A DNA stretch of 64,000 nucleotides. Origin: Adiantum capillus-veneris (lineage: Eukaryota; Streptophyta; Polypodiopsida; Polypodiales; Pteridaceae). Numbering within the stretch: position 1 is the first letter of the stretch; each line of letters opens with the position of its first letter. The stretch spans positions 77,463,910 to 77,527,909 of the forward strand of contig CM043960.1 of assembly GCA_014529385.2 (NCBI GenBank), read 5' to 3'. The position numbers were made by a program, and so were the translations under genes. Below are positions 35,901 through 47,900 of this stretch, piece after piece. The notes under the pieces are model-generated. The model saw only the letters and a program-made list of their open reading frames with translations. It was not told where the DNA came from and ran no database searches.

Positions 35901-38900
35901 TCACTTTGTGACATACCCCCCTCTTGAAAGAATTGTAATCGTCCTCGATTACACCTGCAAAATCAGACATAAGCCATAAACCAATGCAGTAGACACCGAC
36001 TCTCAGTACTTACGTGCTAGAGAACACAAATCCAACACTTGCACAAAGACCAAGAGCCTCGTGAACCTTCGCAAAAGTAGCGTCGAAGTCTCTCATATAC
36101 TAATCTGTTTTAAGAATCTTATCCTGGATCTGGGGAATTCTCTAATCTACCAGCTGATTCCTAGTTGATTCCTGTCACGTGACACATCCAACCCTATCTG
36201 TCCATGGACAAGCTACAGCATGACCAAGGTTCAGTTCAGTCAAGTCAGTCTAGAATAGGAAGTGATCTGGCACTTTTGTGAGTCTGTTCGCAGACCGTGC
36301 ATGACCAGACACTTAGAGTAGATGCATATCCTCCGGTTGCATTAAACCTATTTTCCCTATTTTGACATTTTTCACTTATTATTTTTAAGTGACTTTTGTT
36401 GGAAAGTAGGTAGGGCAATTTTGCTAAGATAATATATAAGCAAACCAGAGCTAGCACTTTCTGGCAGAAGAGGCAGCAAGAGCACCTTGCTCAACAGACA
36501 ACTTCTCAGCAAGACCAACCCCCGCGACAACTCTGGCGCTTTCTCCCACCAGAAGGCCTTGCTTTTTGCATCAGATCAGCCAGCGTTTTTGCAATTGCAG
36601 ATTCTTGGCTAGAGCAAGAAGCAGAAGACTCCCAGCATTAGCAAATTCGCCATAGCAAGGCCATTTTCAGCCCTAGCGTTTTTGCATCTGCAAGACACTT
36701 CAGCGTTTTTGCAGACCTTCGCGACGGAATCCCCACAAGCATCAGCGTTTTCAGTTTTCACCATTTAGAACCCGCAGAAGAAGTCCCGAACCTCGCAGAT
36801 CTCACCTTCCCGCAGTAGTTCCTCGCCAGACGGTCAGATCCCGCACAGTTTACAGATTCAACCCGGAAAACGCAGATTTCAGCATCTGCGTTTTCAGTGC
36901 ATCATCGTCGTACTGTCGTCGTCGACATTGTCATCGACATAGAGTCAGAATTCATCAGATACAAGATTTGCAGATTTTAGCCTTAGCGTTTTCAGATTTC
37001 AGCCCGTCTCGTCGTCATCCTCATCGTCGTCGAGTCCAAGCATTGTAGAGATTTGTGCATATCATAAGTAGACCACTCTCGCCCTAGAGAGTGGGGCCTT
37101 CGGAGGAGGGTTTGACAAAATTCTGGTGTCGTATTCTTCCCTCTCTATCTCTCAGTCTCATGCACTTCCATTCATAGTGTCCATTCACTTTGTTTGTGTC
37201 CATTGCACACTCTCACTAAAGGAACGGAAGGCTCTCCCTTCCGTAAGTAAAGGAACTCTTAAGGACAGTTCGGAGCACTCATCTTGAGCAAAGTTCAACA
37301 TTCACATTCCGTTGCACCTTACATTGGTATCAGAGCTTTGGCAGTGTTCTGTATCACTCAAGGAAAGAACCACAAGAACCACAGGAATTTTTTTTGCTTG
37401 TTGCGGTCGCACGAACCCAAGACTTCTTGGGGGTATCTTCCTAATCGTGTTTTTGAAGAGTGACAGGAAACCCAAGAAAGAAGGGCTTGTCCAGCCTCCC
37501 CTTGTGCCTCTTTTCACTCATTGAGAGCGGACCGTGCACTTAGCGGCCAATCGACATGAAGTGGAAAAAAGCAACCTTGGTGTGAGCGCAAGGCCGCCAA
37601 GGGGTGCGCCCGCGGAAAAGAGCACAACTCGGGTGAAGAGAAGATCCTTCTCTAACACAGATTGCAAGCGAAAGAAGAACCTCAAGACCCTCAAGAACCT
37701 CAAGAACTCAAGAACTCAAGACCCCCCAAGAACCCAAGAACCCAAGACCCACAAGAGCCCTAAGTTCCTCGTGAACTTAAGAACCAAAGATCACAGTGTA
37801 TGGTCATCACCCGAAGCGGAATGGATACTTCGCATGGAGGTGATGGGCATGAAAGTAGTGAAGAAGAATTTCCTCACCATGGAGGTTTTCCTAACCCTCC
37901 CCCTTCGCCATCTACGCCAGGGATTGCACCAAATCCTATGGAGGCTTTGATGAAATCGATGATGGACAAGATGGCACAACAAGAAGCGACTCACATTGCT
38001 TTGGAACGCGAGCGCGATGCACGAAAAGAAAGAAAAGCAGACAGAAAAGCGGCTATAGAGCGTGAGCGTGAGCAAATGCGCTTGGAAGCCGAAGCAAGAT
38101 GAGTGGCCTTCGAGGCCGATCGAGAGGTTCAAAGGGACCTCCGCACTCAAGAATTGGTTCGACAGGTTCTTGCCTCGAAGTCCGAACCAGCCAAAGATGT
38201 TGGGAGTTCCTCAAGTGGCGCAAGCTGAGAGTCGGACTCCAACCACCCAGTCACAGAGAAGTTGACTTTCAGTAAGTATGATCGCAAGATGGATGCTACG
38301 GTTATTCATTCTTGGTTGCATCAATTTAATGATTATAATGCGACAACTAAGAAGACAGGAAATAGCAAGGTTTTGACGGCAGCTATGTACCTTGCCGGTG
38401 ATGCCATAAATTGGTACCACACATGGCAAGAGGCACAGTTAGCCACGCACCTAGAGGAAGCCGACAAATTCGCGCCTCTTTCCTTCAATTCGGCTAATTT
38501 CCAAGACAAACTCAAGGCGCGGTTCATGCCACCTCAGTACCTGGCACGATTGAAGAACGATTGGCAAGCTCTCAAGCAAAATGATATGCCAGTTATGTCT
38601 TTCTCTAATCGTGTTTTGCAGCTAGGTACCCAATTACGCAAGTCGGATGATGAGTGCAAAGAGGCATTCCTTTATGGATTGGACGAGTATATCAAGTATG
38701 ATGTCGAGGTGCTCGATCCAATCGATCTCAACAAGGCGGTAGCGGTTGCTCTCGCACACGAGATAAAGCACAACAAGGGAAAGCCTAAGGAAAACAAGAC
38801 TTCGACAAGTACCTCTCAGACTTCTCAGAACCCTCAGAACGGTAAGAATGGTAAGAACGGTAACTCTTCTAACCAATCTTCCAATAGTCTCTCAGAAAAG

Positions 38901-41900
38901 AACTCTCAAAGTAAACCTAAGGGTAAAGCTAACACAATTGCTAAACCTAAGCTTACTCTATATGAAAAGGTAGCACGAGGAATTTTAGGAGGATACATCA
39001 AGTCGGAAGAGCAAAGCACTTATTCTAAGAAAGGTCGTTGTTTTCATTGTCACATTAAGGGCCACATAAAAAGAACATGTCCTAAGCTTGACTCTAATGA
39101 ATCTAAAAAATCCACAGAACCCACTTCCTCTGTCAATGCAATCAATGACAACACGAGTGTGCCCCAAGTTTCTCATGACCCTCCCATTGATGAGTCTCTC
39201 ATTAAATGTTATGGTCATATGACGGGGTAGCGTTTTGTCATATTGTTTGACCCAAGCAGTATGCATGATGTGATCAGTCCCTCTCTTGTTGAGAGAGCCC
39301 GCCTAGAGGTTAGGGAGAAATCTCCTCTCGAGGTCTCTCACTTTGCTCCCGGTATGGACTCTCTCATCACGAAGGAGTGCCTTGATGTGTTGTTTACAAT
39401 TCAACAAGCTGCTTTCCGAAGAAAAATTTTAGTCTCTCCTCTCTCAGTATGTGATATAATAATGGGCATTCGATGGTTTCGTGAGCATAGCCCTCTCATT
39501 GATTGGGTGGAAAATACGTTCACTTTCAATGCCAAAAGTGACTCTCCCATTGTCATTCGTGGAGAGCAAGTTGTTCATTCTCCATCTCTCATTTCTAATG
39601 TGCAGGCAAAGATTGAACGGATTCAGGAGAAGGAGACTCTCTCGGTCTTGTCTTCTTCAAAGCATGATACACAGGATTTGCATGATGATTTGAATGACAA
39701 GCATGATGATTTATATGATGATCAAGATCTGATTTCTCACCAACATGATGATTTGCATGATGATCAAGATGTGATTTCTCACGCTAGCATGATGATTTGC
39801 ATGAAGATGACGTGATTGTTCACAAGGATGATGGTTTAGTTGATTTTTTTCCTAGTGAAGCTAACCTCGTTGCAGAGTCGATCAATCATGAAGAATTGAT
39901 CTTGGCTTTCGAGTCGAGGTCCACAGCACCCCCCCATGCAGATTTGATCAAACAGTACCAACCGATCTTGGCTCTCGAGCCTAGGTCCAAAGAACCCTTA
40001 CAGGAAGTACTATGTGTTCGACTGATTCGTCAGCACACATTGTTCGAGTGTTTCATTCATAATCGTTTCCTGTATTTTAATCAGCGTCTTTATGTGATCC
40101 CTTTTCATAGGCATGCCATATTGTACGTTGAGCACTTCACTCATAAATGAGCACGGATGTATGTTGATTTCTCATGAAAAGCTAAAAAGTATGCATTCAA
40201 GGAAGTCACATTCCATGTCTCTTCCTTGGCATGACACAGTAGTAGAAAGAGCACAAGAAGAATTGAGTATCAAGCCTCGGCATGTCCATTGTGATTTGCC
40301 ACAATTGATTGATTTAGATCAGAAAGATGAGATTGGATTCCATGTTTTGCATGTGTTTGATGAACGGTGTGGCACTCCGTCTCTTGTTTCATCTACATTG
40401 CATGTAGAGTCTTTTAGGAAGACAAGATTTTTTCCAGTCACTTTACATGGAATGGGTATGTTCATGTTTTTGTGTTAGAAGTGGTTTCAGGAATTTTTAG
40501 CCTCGGAGATTTTTGAAGAAGGTAGACGTATGGCTCTAGACGAAGTGGAGCATTGAAGATGACTTTGTGTCGCTTTCGGCGCGGCCCAAAGAAGCAAGCG
40601 TTGCACACCTTTATGAAGTTCGAGTATCGCATGACCCACGCATCAGAGTGGGCCGGCGACGAGTCCTTTCCAGGATTCCGGATGCTATTGGCGATCTCCC
40701 TTGACGCCATACAGTTTGGTACCAATACCTCACTTTGAAAAGGAGGGGATGTCACGTGACACATCCAACCCTATGTGTCCGTGGACAAGCTACAGCATGA
40801 CCAGGGTTCAGTTCAATCAAGTCAGTCTAGAATAGAAGGTGATCTGACACTTTTGTGAGTCTGTTCGAAGACCGTGCATGACCACACACTTGGAGTAGAT
40901 GCATATCCTCCGGCTGCACACAGCATGATCATAAGCATTCCCATCAAAATCTTTCAAGGGAATTTTCCAGTGCATTTAGCCTATTTTCCCTATTTTTGAC
41001 ATTTTTAACTTATTATTTTTAAGTGACTATTGTTGGAAAGTAGGTAGGGCAAATTGAATAAGTTTGTATATAAGCAAACCTAGCACTAATTCAAAAGAGC
41101 CAGCAGGAGCACCATTGCTCAACAGGCAACTTCTCAACAAGAACCCTTGGTGGCGTTTTTCCCTCCAAGCAAGCATCGCCAAGAATCCATCAGGGGAATT
41201 TTCCAGTGCATTAAACCTATTTTCCCTATTTTTGACATTTTTCACTTATTATTTTTAAGTGACTTATGTTGGAAAGTAGGTAGGGTAATTTTGCTAAGAT
41301 AATATATAAGCAAACCAGAGCTAGCACTTTCTAGCAGAAGAGGCTGCAGGAGCACCTTGCTCAACAGGCAACTTCTCAGCAAGACCAACCCCAGCGACAA
41401 CTCCGGCGTTTTCTCTCACGCGTTTTTGCATCAGATCAGCCAGCGTTTTTGCAATTGCAGATTCTTGGCGACAGCAAGAAGCAGAAGACTCCCAGCGTTA
41501 GCAGATTCTCCACAGCAAGACCATTTTCAGCCCTAGCGTTTTTGCATCTGCAAGACACTTCAGTGTTTTTGCAGACCTTCGCGACGGAATCCCCACAAGC
41601 ATCAGCATTTTCAGTTTTCACCATTTAGAACCCACGGAAGAAGTCCCGAACCTCGCAGATCTCACCTTCCCGCAGTAGTTCCTCGCCGCACGGTCAGATC
41701 CCACGCAGTTTGCAGATTCAGCCCGGAAAACGCAGATTTCAGCATCTGCGTTTTCAGCGCGTCGTCGTTGCATCATCGTCATCGACATAGAGTCAGAATT
41801 CAGCAGATACAAGATTTGCAGATTTCAGCCTTAGCATTTTCAGATTTCAGCCCGCGTCGTCGTCCTCATCGTCGGCAAGTCCAAGCATTAGAGATTTGTG

Positions 41901-44900
41901 CAATCATAAGTAGACCGCTCTCGCCATAGAGAATGGGGCCTTTGGAGAAGGGTTTGACAACATTTTGGTATCGTATTCTTCTCTCTATCTCTCAGTCTCA
42001 TGCACTTCCATTCACAATGTCCATTCACTTTGTTTGTGTCCATTGCACTCTCTCACTAAAGGAACGGAAGGCTCTCCCTTCCGTAAGTATAAGGAACCCT
42101 TGAGCACAGTTCGGAGCACTCATCTTGAGCAAAGCTCAACATTCACATTCCGCTGCACCTTACAATTCTCTTTTCTACCTTGAGACGTGTGGGTAGCTTC
42201 GTTAGCTTCCCCTGTCCGTTGGCAGGTCAGTCTCAATCATCGGAACCCTGAGATGCATTATCATCTGATCCCCTTGCTCCGGATTCCTTTGATGAACTTG
42301 CATTTGGTTCCCTTAGTTCGTCGGAACGTTCGGATGTGCTACCATCTGATTTTTCCAGAATCCTGTGATGAGCTGTCATCCGGTTCCCTTGATTCATTCT
42401 CTTCAATCTGGCGGACTCTTGCCCTGTTGAGTTGGATACTATCCTGTACGTAAGATAAGTCAATGAGCCGGCATGTGTTCCAAATTGTTGCTTAACATGT
42501 CCCATGAGTCTCTGAATGGAGTCAGACTTTTGGTTCAGACAATAGTCTCGAATCTCTTTTTGCAAACCACAGCAAAACCGCTCAATCTGGTCTTTCTCGT
42601 TAATAAATATCCCAAAACCTCTGGCAGTAGTCATCCAATGTATCTTTCTTAGTCATTCTCAATTACCTCAAATGGCACCTTCCCCATCGAACAATGTTGT
42701 TGTAGGCAAACTCCACCAAGGGCAAATACTTTCTTCTAATCCGAAATACAAGACTTCAACAAATCCAAAACCATTGAATTTGGCTATCTCAAATTGCCCA
42801 TCTATCTACGGGTGAGATGAGGACGAGAACTGCAACCGCGTGCCAACATTCTCCCAGATTGCCCTCCAAAACAAACTAGTAAACCAGGGATTTCTGTTCG
42901 AAACAATGGACTCAGGCATGCCATGTAATCAGAAAATCTTTGAAACAAACAGTTTCGCCAAATGATCAAGCTTGATTGTCTTCTTTACTGGAATGAAGTG
43001 GGTTTGTTTACTGAATCTAACAATGACTGTCCAAAAACCATCATACCCACTTTGAGTCTTGGGGAGATCAAAAATTGATATATCTGGCAATGCTTTCCGA
43101 GGGACGGGAGGGTATGGGTAAAAGGCTGTAGAAGTCTCGGTGCCTTATGCCTGTCAAACTTGACCTTTTAGTCTACTAAACAACTGCGAACAAACTCGTC
43201 CACATCCTTTTTGAGCCTCGGCCAAGAAAAGTAACCCTCAACACCCTTCAAGGTGGTATCTGTGTCGCGGTGGCTTGAAAAAGGTGGACAATGGCACTCT
43301 ATCAAAACCTTTTTCCTCAAAGGCTGTAACACACAACATCGTTTTCCGCATCTGTACAACCCGTTAAGGAGGTGAAAACATCTTGCTCTCGTAAGTTATG
43401 ACATGGCCTTCTTGCATCTAGACTACTCTCAAACTGCAACCACATGCATCACCGTAAACGTCAAAGGGATTTTGCAAGTCTGATAAAGCCAATACTGGTC
43501 CAATTGTCAACTTTTCCTTGAGAGCCTGAAAGGCTACAATCTCTAACGGTCCCCAAGTAAAAGGAACCCCTTTCTGAATCAATCCATGCAAAGGAGAAGC
43601 CATCTCTACAAAATTTCGAATGAATCGCCGATAATAGGAGCAGAAACGCAAAGTTCGGTACTTTCGTCCATCTGAGCAGGGTCGATCCTCACAAAGTCAG
43701 GTACCAGTCTTGCTTTCATCTTTCGTTTTCTTCCACGCTCTTCAGCTTCTCGAGAAGTCCCTAGTTTGTCTTCTTGTGATCCTTTGGTTCTTCTTTTCAA
43801 GAATTCTGTCCAACTCTTTTTGCAAGTACAGGTTTCGCTTTTCTGCACTCGTCTGTCCTTTCATCTTCCTCTGACCTACGAGGAGAATCAATGGCCTCAC
43901 GCCATCTCGAGTAAATCTCATCAATCGAGTAATCCTTCAGGTGTTTCTCAAATCTTCGGTCTCTAGAGTACTTAATCAATCTTTTCACAAAGGTATCAAC
44001 CTGCAGTTGATGTTTGTACTCCGCTCTGGCAAACTTTTCTGCTGAAAATTTGCCCAAATCTTCATTCTTTTCTTCAGTTCCCCCGCCAGATTTCAACTTT
44101 TCTTTGCTTGCCCACCGAGAGGTGTTATCTCCGTCAGATTCTCCGCAAAAACCCATGTGTACTCTTGGGTTCTTTATGGCTTATGCCTTTTAAGTCAGAG
44201 TGATGAAGAGGGGAGCGTGCCCAGAGCGAGATGAAGTAAGGGTGGAGTGGCTAATAAGTCTAGGGTCGGGACACGAAGATTCTTTCAAAAAAAACTACCT
44301 GTGCTACAAAAAAGATTGGATCCTTCGTAGAAGAAGAATCATTTTGAGCTCTAATACCACTGTAACAGGCATGGACACTCCAAGCGAGAAATCAATAGCA
44401 ACACACAAACAGAAGCTTCAAAATTACTGAACTTCAATAGAGAGAAAGAGAAAGAGTCGACACGGGCGGACAAAGTTCCATCTTAGAGGTATTGGCCCCA
44501 AAGTCTGGCGCCCCTTTCGATATCTCTTTATCATTAATCATTGCAAAGTACAACTCCCAAGGACCTCTGCTCTCACACTCTGTAGCTTGGGGCCTTTTAA
44601 TTGCCGAAAAGCAGAGCCCAAAAAGAAGTCAGTTTAAAAGCATCTGCTCTCAAAAGCTGCCAACGTGAATCACGGAAATCTGTAAAGTTTGCCACATGGC
44701 ACAGCTAGCCCAAAACGCGGAATTTCCGTACAACTGTCCACGTCAGCACTCCACACGATTTAATCTTTTGGCATATTTTCATGGCCTTGTGTTCCTTGGG
44801 CCTGTCGAAAAGAAACCATAAGTTGGAACAACTTTAAAAAGCATTTTTATTTGACGTCCAGGTACGCGTGCCACGTCATCACTTTGTGACAGTACATCGC

Positions 44901-47900
44901 CCTCACGTTTTACATATAAAGTGCTTTTTGTTGGATTGTTACAAACACCTCATTTAACCGAATGAGTGTAAGCTTTCTCATACCAAGCACGAGGATATTG
45001 ATTCAACCCATACAAAGCTTTCTTACATTTACACACTTTATATTCCTGCCCTTTAATGGCAGAACCATGAGGCTACGTTACATAAACTTCCTCAAATATG
45101 TCACCATTCAAGAAAGCAGTAACAATATTTGATTGGTGTACATCCCATCCTAAAATGAGTTGCCAATGTACATAGAAAATGCATAGTAGTCATAGGTCGG
45201 AGCAAAAGTCTCTTCATAATCTATGCCTTTCTGTTGTGCATAACCTTTTGCAACAAGTCGAGCCTTATAGCAATCAATCCCACCATCCAGCTTACGTTTC
45301 AACTTGTAAACCCACTTTGTACCAATGGCCTTTTTACCAAGAGGCAAATCACATAAAGCCCATGTATCATTTTCCATAAGTGCATCTTTTGTGATTGCAT
45401 GGCAGCCATCCAATTTTCTGAATTCTGTGCTTCATCAAAAGACAAAAGTTCCTCACTATCACATAAGCTAAAAATAGCCAAATCATAACAATCCGGTGCA
45501 AGGCGAGAACCTGAACGAGTATGACTAGACAAAGGTGCATCCAATTTATTATCATGCAAAGTATGCACCAGCCATTTTGGCATACCTGTAGCCTGCTCAT
45601 TCTAAGCCATTTCCACATCAAGTACATCATGTATATCTGCATGAGTAATAGACTGATCTGTAACAGTTTCATGTACCTGTACATTTGCCTCATTCAAATT
45701 TCAAACACTGAAAAGAGGCAACAAACTGTCATAAATGTCATGTGAGCTTACAACACAATCTCTAGTCCATGACAGTAAGGGCTGAACAGAATCTTCCACA
45801 AACACAACATCCCCTGAAACCAAGATACGCTTTGTTTGTAGATTGTACAACCTATAACCTTTGCTTTCAGTACTATAACCAACAAAAATGCATTTAACAG
45901 CCTTATCATCCAATTTTTTGCCCTACATTTGTGGCACCAAAGTATAAGCCAAACAGCCAAAAACATGCATGTGATCAATAGATGGTTTTCGATCATGCCA
46001 TGCTTCATAAATAGTCATAAATTGCAAAGCTTTCGTAGGACACCTGTTAAGTACATAAGCAGCACACATCATGGCCCCAAGCAAAAATGAATGTGGCAAA
46101 GCTTGACTCTTGACCATACATCGTGTCATCTCCGGAAGCGACCTGTTTTTCCTCTCAGAAACACCATTTTGTTGAGGTATATACGACATACATTGGTGTT
46201 TTATCCCACGACTAGCCAGAAATGCATTAAATTCATGAGAGATATACTCTCCCCCTCGATCGGAACGGAGGGTGCCAATAGTACATTTAGAGACATTTTC
46301 AGCCATAGCCAAAAATTGCTTAAGCTTGAAAACACTTTGGACTTAGCTTTACGCGGATACACCCATGCATGCGTGGGGTAATCATCAATGAAAGTCACAA
46401 AGTAAAGGTAATTGCCCAAGGACGGAGTTTGCATGGGCCCACAAACATCACTATGCACAAGCTGCAACTTGCATGTAGCCCTAACTGAACCATCCTTTGG
46501 AAACTTCGGACGCTGCATCTTACCCAAAATACAGCATTCACAAACATGCTTCATAGGTGCTTCAAGAGGCGGCAAAGAAGCAACCATATCAGATTTTTGC
46601 AAACGCAGTGCGTGTTTATTTATTTGGATGGCATTCTCATTTTCTCCTCTTCCTAGGAGCAACATGCTATTGATGTGGGGAAAGTTTAGGCCCGATTCGA
46701 TGCTAAATATCTTTACGTTGTAGACGGAATTTTTTATGACTATTGTGTGCTTGGGCTATCTCATCTCTCCCGAGGGCATTCGACTTGATCCCACGAAGGT
46801 AAGTGAGGAGACAGAGTGGCCTATGTTTGAGACAGAATATGATGTTTCGCTCATTTTTGGATTTGTGTCATCATACAATTCTCACGTCAAGCGCGTTGCA
46901 CATATTGCCGCACCATCGTCTGAGTTGTTAAAGGGTTTTAGACTCGCCATCAGCGCGTTGTCATGATCGATGCCGATAAGAGTGCTTTTGAAGCGCTCAA
47001 AGTAACAGTCATTGAGACACCATGCCTCGTCCTTGCCTCTTGTGATGAGCCTTTGGAGGTTTGGACTGACGTTGGTAACATTGTTATTGGCGCGATGTTA
47101 CAACAAAATAACCATCCAGTGGTATTTCTCTCTTGTAAACTAAATAGTGCTGAGAAAAATTATTCTGTCTATGATAAGGAACTTCTCTCTGTCATTCATG
47201 TATTAAAGGATTGGAATCGTTTCATGTATGGGCGTGAGTTTGTCGTTCAAACACATCAACAAGCACTTAAATGGCTTCAATCTTTGCCTAGTGCACATTG
47301 GAGTGATAGGCAAGCAACATGGTCTCAATTTTTTGAACAATTTGGTATGGTTGATTATGTCCCTGGCAAAGCTAGCCTTGTGGCAGATGCATTGTGTAAG
47401 AAAGGTCAAATTCTCTCTTTAGAGTCTAATTCTTTTCTCTCTATTCAAGGTGTTGGTTTTAATGATCTCAAAGTCAATTATATGGGTTCTGAATTTGAAA
47501 AGCACTAGTTACAAGAACTAATGCATAAGATGCATGGAAACCGAGAGAACTTTGTGATTGTCAAACTTTTTAACAGCAGCAAAACAGATGTAAATCGATG
47601 CAACCAAGAATAAATGACAATAGTTTCCATCTTACCGTCATACTTATTGAACGTAATCTTCTCGAGAATTGGTTCATTGGCCATCTGTGCAGCATTGGTC
47701 GCCTCCGCATTAGTCTTGGTAAGCTTTTCATAGTCCGGCTCTAAAGAAAAGGTATTGCATCGCACCACCAAAGAGGTGATGAGATCACGCATGGCTTCCC
47801 TTTCCTGGCTTCAAGCATCTACGTTTGCCCGTCTACGAGCTTCTGCTTCCGCCACCAATTGACGTTCCTCTCGCTCTGCCGCTTGCGCACACTCTAATCG

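Larger units (their letters stand above)
36173..42164 (+). mobile_element. Gypsy-type element C, gag-protease only (6.0 kb)
   Basis: 5' LTR 36173-37323 (1151 bp) and 3' LTR 40750-42164 (1415 bp), both TGTCACGTGACAC to CTTACA. The primer-binding site TGGTATCAGAGC is at 37325-37336 and a polypurine tract GAAAAGGAGGGGA ends at 40749. Flanks ATTCC (36168-36172) and ATTCT (42165-42169) are a TSD with one change. The interior keeps gag and part of the protease but has no RT, RNase H or integrase. It is therefore a non-autonomous derivative inserted in A2. Confidence 0.9.
35340..44891 (-). mobile_element. Gypsy retrotransposon A2, rearranged and split by element C
   Basis: LTRs at 35340-35913 (3') and 44361-44891 (5') share the Gypsy A LTR plan (GGACACTCCAAG start, CATCACTTTGTGACA end). 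TSD GTACA is perfect. The primer-binding site complement lies at 44348-44359 (one mismatch). Interior 42165-44347 and 35914-36172 holds scrambled, broken gag and pol pieces related to A. Element C interrupts it at 36173-42164. This copy is older and far more decayed than A. Confidence 0.9.
34422..46680 (-). mobile_element. Copia retrotransposon, split by a 9.5-kb nested Gypsy
   Basis: Minus strand. Integrase and RT N-terminus lie at 46665-44892; RT C-terminus and RNase H lie at 35339-34422. The halves are separated by Gypsy A2 inserted at GTACA (copies at 35335-35339 and 44892-44896). The RT frame is continuous over the insertion point: residues ending KREGD and resuming after one codon with LLIILLYVYDLLITG. 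Gag, protease and both LTRs are missing: the 5' end is cut at about 46680 and the 3' end abuts family D LTR. Confidence 0.85.

Noticed and set aside
38100-38102. Programmed TGA read-through in gag of element C
   Set aside because: A second TGA occurs in the same frame and both fit CGA-to-TGA decay; no read-through context evident.
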